The notes under the pieces were generated by a model that was not told the DNA's origin, did not search any database, and saw only the letters and a program-made list of their open reading frames with translations. A stretch of DNA of 64,000 bases from Mycothermus thermophilus (lineage: Eukaryota > Ascomycota > Sordariomycetes > Sordariales > Chaetomiaceae), in the NCBI GenBank assembly GCA_011316235.1, contig QQBE01000017.1:372001-436000 (forward strand), in the 5' to 3' direction. Shown in pieces: positions 35,714 through 46,619 of the stretch (the first letter of the stretch is position 1; each line of letters begins with the position of its first letter). The translations under genes and the position numbers were made by a program.

Positions 35714-37973
35714 CTTGGGAGTTTCGCGAATGGCAAATGGGGTCGAAGAATTTAATATCGGCCGTTGAAGTTAAGGCGCGATTGATGCGGTTTCGGGTCT
35801 GTGTGTCGATCAAGTCGACTGCCGCGCCGAGGGCACGGGGGTTTGGAGTTGTAAATTGGAGGGCAAGGAATATCGATGGACAGTTGCTGAGGATACGCCG
35901 AAACCATATATGAAAAGCAGAGAAGCGGATGATCCGGAGTTGGAACTGAGGGTTTGGGTTCGGAGGAGTTGGGATGGCTTGAGGTTGGGAGGCGAAGGAA
36001 GGCACGCGCCGATGTTGCAGCAACTGGGCCCCTGAATGCCCGAGCTATTGTGCGAATTGACGGGCTATTGTGGTGTCAGGGCATCTCAATCGTCCAGTTG
36101 AGGTTCGGCGACAATACCTATGGTTGATTCTCGCAGCGACAATGCCGCCGGATGTCTGGCATTCAATTGTTGTCGACTGCGCTGCTAGCAATTATCCCAA
36201 CGCCTATTTCTTGGTAATGCCGGAAGGCGCCTGGAAATTGCTTATCGGCTGGTTTCCGCCTGAGCGGCTCGATGTTATCGATAAGCCTTGCGTTCAGGTC
36301 GTCGGCAGCCTCGGCATTGACGTAACCTGTTCAGGAACACAAACAGACAACCACCACTGCATCATGATGACGAGAAAAAGAAGTTATATTTTCAGATGGT
36401 TGCATGTCTTTGTGTGCGAGACGTATTTTAACCGCCTCTACGAGTATTTTCTAATGGAAAGTCGGCACGTGTTTGCCACTGTGGACACAAGTGTGAGCTG
36501 GCTCTGAGGCGTTTGCTGCACCCTCTCTCGTAAAATGCACAACTTGAGCTTCGTGAAACTTAAGGTGTGATCTCGGGATAATGTGGACGGGAAGCATAAA
36601 CGGCAATTTGGTATATCTATGGGAGAGCACACTGATATCCAAGCTTGGGAACGCGGTATCAAGATGCAATCCGCTGGCCGCCCAAGCCAGAATAAACGCC
36701 GCTCACTTACACGGCGACTTGCCCCTCACCTCAGCCCTGCCACCAGCATCCTGACCACATGGAAGCTCTCCCCCGCAGCTCGTTTCAGACATTCCCGGGC
36801 ACTTGAGAAAACATGACGGGGAAATGATTACTATTCACGACTCTCAACATCCAGTCCAATTCCCATCTCCAGCAGCCGCCGGGCGGGATACCCAGCCGAT
36901 TACATATGTACAACCAAGCAAAGAGACAACCTGACCTCCAAACACCAACGCCAATCGGTATCCTCTGTACAACCTTGCTCCCCATAGTTTCCATCTTCCT
37001 GCTTGCCACAGCTCCAAGCTCCCGTCAAGTTTCATTCCAGGTTACATCCATCCAAAACCCCAATCCCACCCCAGCCCCGCCACTTTAACTTCCAAGCCGC
37101 CTGATTGGTCCAGCCCACCAGGGGCGCGTCGCGAACATGACCCGAAAATTCGCGCCTCCGAGCCTCCGAGACGCGTTCGGCCGCGAAATGTGGCGCGGGG
37201 TCTCCCGGCCAACCGCGTCTGATTGGTTGAATCGCCGACTTTTTTTGCGGTTTCGCGACACCCGGCCAAAGCTCCAGCCTCCCAATCACCCGCAAATCGC
37301 TTGACGGAATCCAAGGCTGTCAGAAAGGCAAAAACAGGTTGCCCCTCTCTTGACCCCGCCGCAAAATGCTGCCTGGGTTGGTTGATGCATTGAGCAGACT
37401 CGGTGCGTGCGTGGCCCGGCCAGCTCGTGATTCCATCCAACTCGGCACATTCCTGTTGGAGCGAACCAGCGCCGGCGCAGTTTGACATCGAAGCCAAATG
37501 CGGGAGCAACTGTGCTGAACAAGCACCGACGAAGGGATATGTGTGTTGCCCTTGGAGGAGAAAGGAGGGAGATGGGGGTATAATCATATCATATGAAGTA
37601 TACTATTCTGGCTGCTGAATATGAAGGTGAAGTGACCCGAGGTACACACAGCAGGTAGTGAAGTGTAAACTCCAAGGGGTATCAGGGTGTGGATGTGCTA
37701 AAGTAGTTTGGGCGAGATTATGTTAGGGGGTCGAAGAAAAAAAGCAAAAAAAGGTAAACAATTCGCACTCCCAAGACCCCGAACGCCGTTGCTTCTTCCT
37801 TCCTTCTTTTCTTCCAGGCGTAGAGCAAAAATGACAGGGTGTTGTTGAAGGGGTCATTACCCAAGCAACAGACCGGGCAAGAGACATGATATGGTCTGAG
37901 CGTAGTAGTATGCGACAGAGGGGGTGGCGTGATATTCGTTCTCTTCCCAACAAGCGGCAAAACAGCATTGTCA
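35714..37973. other. Intergenic region, no convincing gene
   Basis: About 2.3 kb containing the UBP8 promoter. A 145-codon + frame at 36070-36507 begins with GTG and has no known features. Both sides of 37040-37580 give arginine/alanine-rich frames typical of GC-rich noise. Confidence 0.5.
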
Positions 37974-39117
37974 TTAAGAGGGTAAGTCGTCAAAAGTAAG
38001 CCTCTTTCTCGTGACGCTCCGCGGCGTCTTAGACCCGAGCGTCAGATTCGGCGTCTTCCACGGCTTCTGCGCCGGACTGGGTGTCATATGCAGAAACTCG
38101 GCAAAATCAAATCCAAGACCTGGGGTCGAGGGGAATGGGTTCCCGCCGCCAGGGGTCGTCATCATCGACGACGGTAGGGCAAACTTGCTGCTCTTAGGCG
38201 GCGGGGTTGACGGCGGATCCATCCTCCTCGTCAGATTGGCTGGGGATGGGGAGGCGGCCAGGTACAGCAAAAGGTCGGCGCCCTCTTCGCCAGACCGCAT
38301 GTCGTTCGTTGTAGATGTGGTCGTCGTTGTTTGTGGTTTCGCGGTGTCCCGTGGCTTCTTGGCCAATGAACGGCTACGCATGGGTGGTGTCCGCGGCGGG
38401 GACACACGGACGTGGTTGCTGTTGGTGACATGGAACGAGTGCGTCGGGAGTTCGTCTTCGTCGTCCGAGAGGGCAGCGAAGTTGGTCGGCCCGAGAAGGT
38501 CGTTCATCTGTCTCGTAGATCCGGCATAGAAGGACAGGTCGGGACCAGTGGAGGTGGTAAAATGCTGCTGCCGCTTTGGCTTGAGCGGTGATGACTGGGT
38601 GAAGTGGTGGTGATGCGCCGAGAAGGACCGGTGGGCCGTTGGGGACTGGCGATACCGCTTGCTCGGGCTCGAATAGGCGTCGTCGAAGGAGGCAAGGTAG
38701 CTACGCTTGCGATGTCCGGTGCTGCCATTGCTTGATCCGATAGCGTCTGAGAACAATGGGGCTTTGAGCGGCGAGCTCATCAGCGCCCTTGATGGGTATG
38801 GAAGCTCGGAGGCGCTCGACGAGGAGTCGGACAGGAGGTCACCATCTTGGAGACGCCGACGGCGCATCTCCTGCTCGAACTTGGGCTCGATGGTGTCTAG
38901 AGTCTCATTGACGAGGTTATGTTTTGTCTTGAACTGGGCGAGGGCGAGTCTGTTCTGTAGTCTCCGTGCGACCTGCAAAGCGGTGTCAGTATCCCTGCCG
39001 AGGCAGCCAGCCATCATTTTTCTGGCTCGGTGGGAGTCGTACTTTGCTGATTTCTGCCCTCTTGAGCACCCGGTCGGCCACCACCTCGGGCTGCTTTTTT
39101 AGCGGCGACGACATCAT
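37974..39117 (-). CDS. Whi5/Nrm1-type G1/S transcriptional repressor
   Basis: Two exons (39117-39043, 38972-37974) encode 357 aa. Residues 1-25 (MMSSPLKKQPEVVADRVLKR) join across a 70-bp intron to VARRLQNRLALAQFKTKHN, the Whi5/Nrm1 helix found in fungal G1/S repressors. The remainder is disordered and Ser/Pro-rich. It has many SP/TP dipeptides of CDK type (SSPLK, YPSRALMSSP, VSPPRTPPMR, HMTPSP), basic clusters (HRKRSYLASF, SPSKRYRQSP) and a short hydrophobic motif, GADLLLYLAASPSPA, typical of the fungal family. Such proteins bind SBF/MBF-like factors and are released by CDK phosphorylation. The Ser/Pro pattern fits that control. The exact orthologue (Whi5 or Nrm1) cannot be decided here. Confidence 0.75.
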
Positions 39118-41415
39118 CTTTCTGGCAGTTTATTGTCCAGGCATGCGGTGGTGGAGAGGGGTTGGGGAGTCGGCCGAGGTGGGCGAGGTTCAGGATCTTC
39201 GAGGGAGGTGACTGGTCGGTTTCTAGAACGACCCCAGGGCGCCCAACACTGCCGTCAAGAGTCGCAGGTGGTTCCGAGTTTCGTCAGGCGGTGCTGTCGG
39301 CGTCTGAGAGCGGTTATGAAAAAGAACAGCAATCTATTCGGGGCACAGCCGGCGGTGCATCGGGAAAGAGAATGATGATGAGGGTTTGGGTTGACGGAGA
39401 ACCGGAGCGCCGGGAGAGAAGATGGAAGGCAAGGAGCAAATTCACATTCCTGTGGAAACCGGCAGATTGGGGATTGGCCGGGCTGAGCACTGGCCACTCC
39501 TAGCTGGTCTTGCTCCAGCGGCAGCGGCTCAGGGCGAATGGCGGCAGCTAGCCCAGGCTGCCCGGGCTACAAGGGGGCTTGTTTGGGCAGGCAAATTTGT
39601 TGGTTGCATCAGCTTGTCTCTGGGCTTGGGCTGCACATCGAGATCCACCATGACATTCACGCGCAGATGCGAGGCAGCTCACCTCATGCAGGGGAAGCTT
39701 ACTTTATAGGGGGAGGACATGACGGCACCGGGGCGATGGTTGAAGAATTCCAGGTCCAGCCAACAGCAAATGGTCTGCATTGGCCATATCGGGTGTTTTG
39801 CTCTCATTCCAGGTCTGGAGCATCTGTGTCCCGGCTGCGGCGGCGTTCCCAGGGAGTTCAGAGCTTGTCGCAAATAAGCGAACCAGGGCCAAGGGGGCTC
39901 CACGGCGTGGAGGTCGCAACGGGCCTGGAGCTTTGGCGGTGGCATCGGGTGGTCGACCCGGAGACGATGACATCTTGTTGACATCCAGGATGGACAGACA
40001 ATGACAACGTTGCTGGGGGTTGGAGCTTATAACAGGCAAGTAATCCTCAAACCCGACCCTTTGGATGTGGAAACAAGACGAAACGAGGTGCATAGGTAGT
40101 TGACGAACTTCGGCGTCTGTTGCTCCTTTAGGTCGAGGACAGGGAGGCCGCTCGTATTCACGGCGAAACGTGATCACCTCCACAACACAAGATTGGTTTG
40201 CATGGGACAGGAGTTGTGCGGGTCGTCGAGTAACGTTGTGTCTGAGTCGTGGATTGATGATGAGGTTGAGAGGAGTTGAACGATAGCAACGTTTGCCTCG
40301 TTGTCTTGAATATGAGGGAGAATCGAAGCTGGGAAGGAATCCCGCTTGGTGAAGGTCAGGAGCAATGGTAAGAAGCTGATCTAATCGAAGTGCAAAGGAC
40401 CAAACAAAATTGTTGTCCAATACACGCAATCCACATTGCTACCTGGTTCTTACGACATCGAACTCCGTATTCAGCCTCGTACTGGCAAAGAGGGGAAAGC
40501 ATGGCCTAGCTCTCTCATGGAGTTTTTACGGTGGAGAGCCCCTTGAAGTTGGGGCAAAAGGCGCCTCTCATTGATAAGAAAGCAATCCCTACAAGGGCAA
40601 TTGCTCCATCGACTGAACGAGGTCCAGATCGCTCTTCCTTTTTTTTTCATCTGCTTTTTTTAACCCAGAAGGTTGCACAAGGTGAGCTCCGTTGCAAGCT
40701 CTGGCTTTCTGCGTGTCGCTCTCGATCTGCTTCTGTCCGGGGTCCTGCAACCTTCGAATTCCTTGTTTTGCCCGACCCGAGCCGCTTCCTTGTTCTCTCT
40801 CGCATTCCAGTTCCTGCCTGCCGCTTTCCACGCGCTGTGTCCGAACTCGAGGCAAGGAAGGCAACGGAAAGAAACCGATAGGACGGGAAGCAGATGGACT
40901 CGGGTTTCTGAGTGCTTGATTGAGGTGATTGCAGCTACCTAGTCTTGGGCTTTACTCGCTTGGTCTCGGTCGCAAGCCTTTGCATCCTCAAACCCATCTT
41001 CAACCCTGGGACACATAGGGATCAGCACAAGGAGGTCAACGTCATTTGAAACATCTGAGAGCCAATATCTCTCAACTCGCCAACTTGCATTACTGGCCAT
41101 GCGCGGCAGGATGTAACTAAACAATCGTCCAAGTCAACCCGTCAACTCATACGTCATCGCTCGCTCAACAACGCACCCGTTTGTCAGGGATAACTCAAAC
41201 CCGCCACACTGACTTCAGGGGCTCAGTGTCACCATTGTCCCACGTCATCCGCTCAACAATTTGATGCCGTTCGTTCCACACGATCAACCGCATAGACCTG
41301 CAGCATTTCCCGAAGTCTATAACCCTGAGGGGCTTCCGTCCACGAATCCGCGGCGTCCTCTCGTTTGTTGCTTCTCGTCGTATGACTGCCAGAAAGGTGC
41401 CTCAGCACATACGTT
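39118..41415. other. Intergenic region, no convincing gene
   Basis: About 2.3 kb with promoters of the flanking divergent genes. A 241-codon reverse frame (39704-40429) has no domain and mixed composition. CT-rich tracts lie near 40620-40680. Confidence 0.5.
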
Positions 41416-43923
41416 ATGGCCCCTTCGTTATTCAACTTCAAGGAGCTGAGGCGCCGCTCGAAGGCGAGCTTCCGGTCGACGGATGCGTCAAGTGAATCCA
41501 GCAATGCCACGACCGTTTCAACCGGGTCCGTGACCCCTCCATCCATCGATACGCAATGCGATACAGCTCCGGCATCCAAAGAACCTTCACCCACATCAGC
41601 GACCCCTCCTACACTCCGCCCTCAACCGCCTTCCAATGGAGCCGGTAGTCGGCTTAGTGTTGCGAGCGTGGCCAGCTTGGGATCGTCGCCTGGCGCAAAG
41701 GCGACCAACCCGCCATTGTCCATGTTCTCCCCGAGGATAGCCAACGTGGCAGATGGCTCGTGGGTATGTGGCTGTGAGAGTCTCTTCAAAGGTTATGACT
41801 AACGCGAAGCAGGTTTACCAAAAAGTGTTGCTCGTCCACGGCACCATTGGTGAGCCCTCTCACCTGCCAATTGATGGCACGCTCACCGTGAGCCGGCTCG
41901 ACGACGCTTTCCCGCCCATCTCATGGCCGGCCTACGACTCTCGCTTCAAGGCCCTGGTGTATCTGCTGCCGGGTGCCAACCGCTTACGGTTCGAGTTTTG
42001 GAGCCCGAAACTTGCCTCGGGCGGTCCCGGTCCAGTTCACTCATCCTACCTGACGATCCACATGATCCCGCCCACTGGCTCGCCGCCCTTGCAACTCGCT
42101 ATCCTGCTCGCCAAGGACTCGCCTGGAACCTACGACGCCGTACCAAGACGCATCGAGAGGGAAGGTAATGGGCTGGAGCTCGCGATTCGGAAGTTCCGGA
42201 TGGCTGCCTACCTTTGGCAGGCCTTTACAGCGGAGCAAATGCATCGGAACAAGCTCGGGCGGCGGACATTCAGGTTTGAGGAAGAATGGATGACAGGGAC
42301 GGCAAACCTTAGAGATCGAGAGCTCGGCACCCAGCGCTCCGAGGCACGGATTCATGTCATCAGGACCAACAAGACGGTAGCCGAGCTCCGCGATGTCAAT
42401 TTGGCTCAGCAAAACCCGAAGGCCTCGAACCCCGGGGGGTTGTTTGGCATCGCCGCCGACGCAGTACGCGACTACTTCAAACCGCAAAAAGGGCAAAAGC
42501 TGTACGTGTCAGTTTTGCTCCTGGATGCGCACTGGGACACTCAGTCCAAGACGCTGGTGGGACATGCCGCCCTAGGCGGAAAGGTTGGAGATCTGAGCCT
42601 GGCCATATTCGGTTCGCATTGCCTCCAGAGCTACCCAGCCAGCTTTGAGGAGGTTGTGCCCGCGTTTTCCGACTGCACGCCGACCGACACAAACCATGTC
42701 TGCAACGACTGCAACGATGCGGGGAGCTCATGGGAGGCGGCCAACATCGGCATCGGAGCACATCTCCACGAGACGGGCCACCTCCTTGGCCTTCCTCATC
42801 GCGAAAGCGGCATCATGCTTCGAGATTACGTCCGCCTTCACAGGACATTCCTTACTAGGGAAGCCTATTCCACCAGGACTCGTTCCAAAGGCGGTCCGGT
42901 CTTACTGGACGACGAGTGCGGCTGGCATCGTCTCGACTGTCTTCACTTCCGAAATCATCCCTGCTTTCGCCTGCCCTCCGATCCCAACCCGAACCCCGAC
43001 CCAAGCGTTCAGGGGTGGCCGCTGGATAAGGGTTGTCTCGTCGCGACTGCCGCCTCTGGAATCGCGTACGTCGAGATCCTGGCCGAAAACGACGATGTCT
43101 GCCGCGCATGGATCGAGTATCTCCCGCAGAACGGCGCTCCGGTCCAGAGAGCGGTGACGCTGAACGAGCAGGAGTTGCGAAGCAAGCTGCCTGAAGCCAA
43201 GCGGAAGGGAAGACTGCGCATTTCGGTCAAGTCATTTGCCGGCGGGCATTTGGACATTGATGACTTTGGCAAGGCAGTGTCCAAGGAGGCGTGCGTCAAG
43301 ATTCCCAGTGCTGTGCCTGGCTTGCCCAAGACGGCGCTCAAGGGGATGAAGTTGGGCCATTCGAAGATGGAGGGATCTCAGCCGTGCGAGTTTATCTTTA
43401 CGAGCTCGCTCAGGCAGGATCGGGTGTTGTCCAAGATTGTGATTTACCATGGCTTTGCGGTGGACGGGCTCGAGTTTGTTTACGACGACGATTCACGGCA
43501 GTTATTCGGGAAAAAGGGCGGGAAGCCGGGAGGAGATGTGTTTGAGCTCGGTAGGTTGGGACCGTATCCAGGGGTTGGGTGTGCTATTTGCTGACCTTTG
43601 TTTCCCAGATATCCGACGCGGCGAATACATCACAGGATTCTTCGTCCGCTCGGGGTTCTGGATCGACGCCATCCAGGTCCTGACCAGCCTGGGCAGGAAA
43701 TCGCCCCTGTATGGCAATGCCCACGGCGGTGATCCGTACGTTTCGTCCTCGTCCTCCTCCTACGTCGCATCCGATCGGCAGTTCTTGCTCTTGTGTGCGC
43801 CCGCTAACCTCGTCCTCTCTGTCCAGGCATACTCTGATACCCCCGCGAGGGTACAACATCTGCGGTGTCACAGGCAGCTGCGGCGCCTGGGTCGATGGGT
43901 TCTCTGTTATCATTACAAAATGA
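41416..43923 (+). CDS. Putative zinc metallopeptidase with C-terminal jacalin-like domain (YIL108W-like)
   Basis: Four exons (41416-41763, 41813-43550, 43609-43735, 43827-43923) give 769 aa. Residues 1-116 are Ser/Thr/Pro-rich and probably disordered. The core begins VYQKVLLVHGTIGEPSHLPI and holds the zinc motif HLHETGHLLGLPH (HExxHxxGxxH) near residue 440, with two metal-binding His, the catalytic Glu and a third His. Upstream segments such as FRFEEEWMTGTANLRDRELG fit the fungal PF12044-type metallopeptidase family (yeast YIL108W). From about residue 570 the sequence becomes beta-rich with jacalin-like features (RRGEYITGFFVRSGFWIDAI, ending GVTGSCGAWVDGFSVIITK), as in family members. No signal peptide is seen, so a cytosolic or nuclear site is likely. 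Physiological substrate is not established. Confidence 0.85.
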
Positions 43924-44102
43924 AGCCGCGCAGGTTTTGGGTTGTTGGAAAATGGTGCGTCGGTATTATAGTTAATGGTCTTGTTACACATTGCCCATGC
44001 AACCTTACACGTCAAACCTGGGTAGGGACATGAGTATGTTAGACGGGAAATCGGGTAGGTGCTTGGTTCTTGAACTCGAGTTTTGGGTGCCGTATTGGAG
44101 AT

Positions 44103-44126
44103 TTGGTTGGTTGGTTGGTTGGTTGG
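44103..44126 (+). repeat. (TTGG)6 microsatellite
   Basis: Six TTGG units in tandem, downstream of the metallopeptidase gene. Confidence 0.9.
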
Positions 44127-44935
44127 GTGTTATCATTTTGTACGTATTCTGGTAGCATGGTAAAAGTGTACCTAATGGATCATTGACGTTAGATTTCCCA
44201 GGCCTGGGCTGAGTGAGTTTGACGAGGAGAGTGGTTGGGACACAACTGATCGTCGGACATTGAGATACGATCAAGGGGTTGTTGTCCTCCAGACTGTCAA
44301 TGTTTGTAACACTGTTGTTATCCTGCATCGGGTTTCATGAACGCTGTGATGGCAAGACTTCCTCGCGTGGGTTTGGTTGGATGGGAGTGTTTCGGGATGG
44401 CGCTGACGGAGTGGTTCGTGGAACTGTCCGCGGGGGCATCCGGCATTGTTTGGCCATCTCTTTGTGTGTTGCCTGACTGTTCGACTACCCCAGAGATGGA
44501 GTGGGACTTGTGAAAATGCCCTCGATTTTGCCCTGGCTAGATTCCGCTCGCGCATGCCCGGGGGAGAGGGAATGGGATGGTGTTTTGGTGTAGGTAGGGT
44601 GTGTTATGTGTTATACCCCTAGAATTGGCTGAGATGCTCTCAACAGTCTCATTTCCTTCAGCCCTCCTTCCCGGGTGCTCAGCGCTCCCGGAAACATGCC
44701 ATCTAGGTGGCGGAGGTCTCGTGGTGGTTTAGATGCTGACGTCAACGAGGAGAGAGGTTTGCTGGCGGGCAAAGCTGGTAAATGTCTCCTGGCTTCGCGG
44801 GGAGTCGTGATCCCGACTTTCTTGGGATCCTCCTCCCCTTCCTTCTCTTGCTCCTTTTCTCCTGCTTACTGCTTTCTTTTTCACATCGATAGGTAGTTTT
44901 CGACCGCATCGTTGACGTTTGACGTGCGTACAAAA

Positions 44936-44970
44936 CCCTAACCCTCGTCCCCCTTTATTGAGGGTTAGGG
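44936..44970. repeat. Inverted pair of telomere-like motifs
   Basis: CCCTAACCCTC at 44936-44946 is repeated as its exact reverse complement GAGGGTTAGGG at 44960-44970, with a 13-base loop. It lies about 130 bp before the CENP-B-type gene start. Confidence 0.85.
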
Positions 44971-45098
44971 CTATGTATGAGTGGTCTGACTCGCGTCAGG
45001 AGAGGGACGAAACTCCGGGACAAGACCGTTGACCACCAACCGAGCAGAAGCGCGTTTTCTTGTGCATACGGAGTACATCTCTTTCTTCGTCCTAACCC

Positions 45099-45854
45099 AT
45101 GACTCCCCGCGCCAGCGCCGAGTCCCCCGCCATCCGCGCCGCCCGCTGGCTTTTGTCCGCCCAACAACAGTGGTCGACGCGTCTCGAACGAGCGCGGCGC
45201 AACAACCGCGACATCGGACCCAAACCAAGCCTGCGGTTCGCCGAAAAGCAATTCGGCGCGTCCAAGACATCCATTTCGAGGCACCTCAACGCACTAAAAG
45301 CGACCGGGCGTCCAGCATTAAGCTCCCGGCCCGTAGGCCATCCGCCCGTGCTCACGCCGGACGAGGACCGCGCGCTGGTGGCGTACATCCGGTATCTGGC
45401 CGCCACGGGGCCGTTCCCTGGCAAGAAACGCATCGAGAACGCCGCCAACGCGCTGCTCGCGCGCAGGGGACGCAGGCCGGCGAGTCATATGTGGTATAAG
45501 CGGTGGAAGAAGACGCATGAGGAGGAGTTGAGGGAGATCATTACCTCCGTTTCCGCGGGTGGTGCGGTGGAGGGCAGTGGCCCTGAGAGTGCGGAGCGGT
45601 TTGAGGATATTAATGAATTTTTGGATAAGGTCTACTTGGTGGATGCTGGTGTCCGGGATGGAGAGGGAGACGCGAATGGCTCGGTCGATGGTCTTGACGA
45701 GTTGACGGCTGATGTCAGTCAAACAGGAGAGGGAGTTGCGAATGCACCGAACCCTGGCGCAGAGGGCTTTATAACCGGCTCTGACGGCAACTTTGGGCAC
45801 ATACGACCATACCCACCAGAAAGCACGGGATCCCGTCCGCTCTCCCCTAGTTAA
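45099..45854 (+). CDS. Stand-alone psq/CENP-B-type DNA-binding protein (transposase-derived)
   Basis: An intronless frame of 251 aa. Residues 20-75 have a helix-turn-helix of the psq type (PSLRFAEKQFGASKTSISRH). Residues 85-145 match the CENP-B-type DNA-binding domain of Fot1/pogo transposases (GHPPVLTPDEDRALVAYIRY, RRPASHMWYKRWKKTHEEEL). In a full transposase a DDE domain of about 200 residues would follow. Here the sequence turns acidic and Gly/Ser-rich and ends, with no DDE catalytic segment. The last 18 codons overlap a 5S rRNA gene (from 45799). It is either a truncated transposase remnant or a domesticated DNA-binding protein. The intact frame favours recent truncation or selection. Confidence 0.65.
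   Translation: MTPRASAESPAIRAARWLLSAQQQWSTRLERARRNNRDIGPKPSLRFAEKQFGASKTSISRHLNALKATGRPALSSRPVGHPPVLTPDEDRALVAYIRYLAATGPFPGKKRIENAANALLARRGRRPASHMWYKRWKKTHEEELREIITSVSAGGAVEGSGPESAERFEDINEFLDKVYLVDAGVRDGEGDANGSVDGLDELTADVSQTGEGVANAPNPGAEGFITGSDGNFGHIRPYPPESTGSRPLSPS
45770..45774 (+). promoter_or_regulatory. TATA element at -29 of the 5S rRNA gene
   Basis: TATAA begins 29 bases before the first base of the 5S gene. Neurospora 5S genes are known to need a TATA element at about -29 to -26 besides internal elements, so the position is exact for the type. Confidence 0.7.
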
Positions 45855-45917
45855 GCTGGTGAGGGCCCGAGTAGTAGTTGGGTCGGTGACGACCAGCGAA
45901 TGCCGGGTGTTGTATGT
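45799..45917 (+). rRNA. 5S ribosomal RNA gene (dispersed copy)
   Basis: The 119-nt sequence starts ACATACGACCATA and ends GTTGTATGT. These ends pair over 9 bp to form helix I (one G-U pair). Internal parts match filamentous-fungal 5S: GGGATCCCGTCCGCTC, AGTTAAGC, CCCGAGTAGTAGTTGGGT, GGTGACGACCAGCGAAT and CCGGGTGTTGTATGT. Helix II differs from the standard Neurospora sequence, but ACCAG can pair with CTGGT, so the change is compensated. A T run (45917-45921) serves as Pol III terminator and a TATA box lies at -29. It is therefore a divergent but structurally intact gene, or a very recent pseudogene. Single dispersed 5S copies are usual in Sordariomycetes. Confidence 0.88.
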
Positions 45918-45921
45918 TTTT
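45917..45921 (+). terminator. RNA polymerase III T-run terminator of the 5S gene
   Basis: A run of five T directly at the end of the 5S sequence. Confidence 0.75.
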
Positions 45922-46619
45922 GCCGCGTCTTCATTTTTGGAGGGCCATGTGGGTTTTGTTCCACTTGCGCCATTACACTACGTCGAGGGTGAGGGTGATG
46001 GGAAGCTGCCCCCTTTTACCAATCGAGCGATTGAAGGAGGTTCAAGGAACGGCAGGTTGGTGGTCAATGTGGTCGATTACCACTTACATCCGGAGAGGCT
46101 CAATCCCGTTCGTCCCGCGCTTTAGGTGGTGATAGCATGGTTGGTCATCTGCCGCAGTTATTGGAATCCAAGGGATATTGTGCCATGAAAAACATTGTTG
46201 AGGCGGGCGGGCGATGGTAGTTTGGACGGCCCAGTCGGGGTTGGAACATCCAACAGCCTCCATATACAACGGAGGGGAGATCAAGAGAGAAAAACACATT
46301 TAGAGAAAGAAAAAGAACATTCTTTACATGACTCTGACCCTAGGGGTATGCTAATGCTACATCCACGCCGCAAATCCCAACCCAGATACTAAAGACAAAC
46401 CGTGCTCATCAACCTCAAGCTGACCTGACCCATTCCCAGAGGCCAGCGGGTAGATGTGCTGCACCTACAGGTATATATCTCGTCAAGAACACAAAAACAA
46501 AAAACGTATCATCACCGGGAGGCAAGCCACCTGACGCCGGGCAGCTCAAAACAAACGTAAAGTCAGCCTAGTCCTTGCCGACAATCCCAGAGCGAGGATT
46601 GCTGGTTGGCTCAGGCCTG
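45922..46619. other. Intergenic region, no gene seen
   Basis: Downstream of the 5S gene and at the 3' flank of the HAD-SAK gene. No supported frame. Confidence 0.5.

Larger units (their letters stand above)
43924..45098. other. Intergenic region with short repeats
   Basis: No gene seen. Contains a TTGG repeat (44103-44126) and an inverted pair of telomere-like motifs (44936-44970). Confidence 0.55.

Noticed and set aside
36070..36507. 145-codon + frame
   Set aside because: Begins with GTG, has no domain and no supporting splice or codon signals; too weak to list as a gene.
39704..40429. 241-codon reverse frame
   Set aside because: Mixed composition without motifs; likely chance in GC-rich intergenic DNA.
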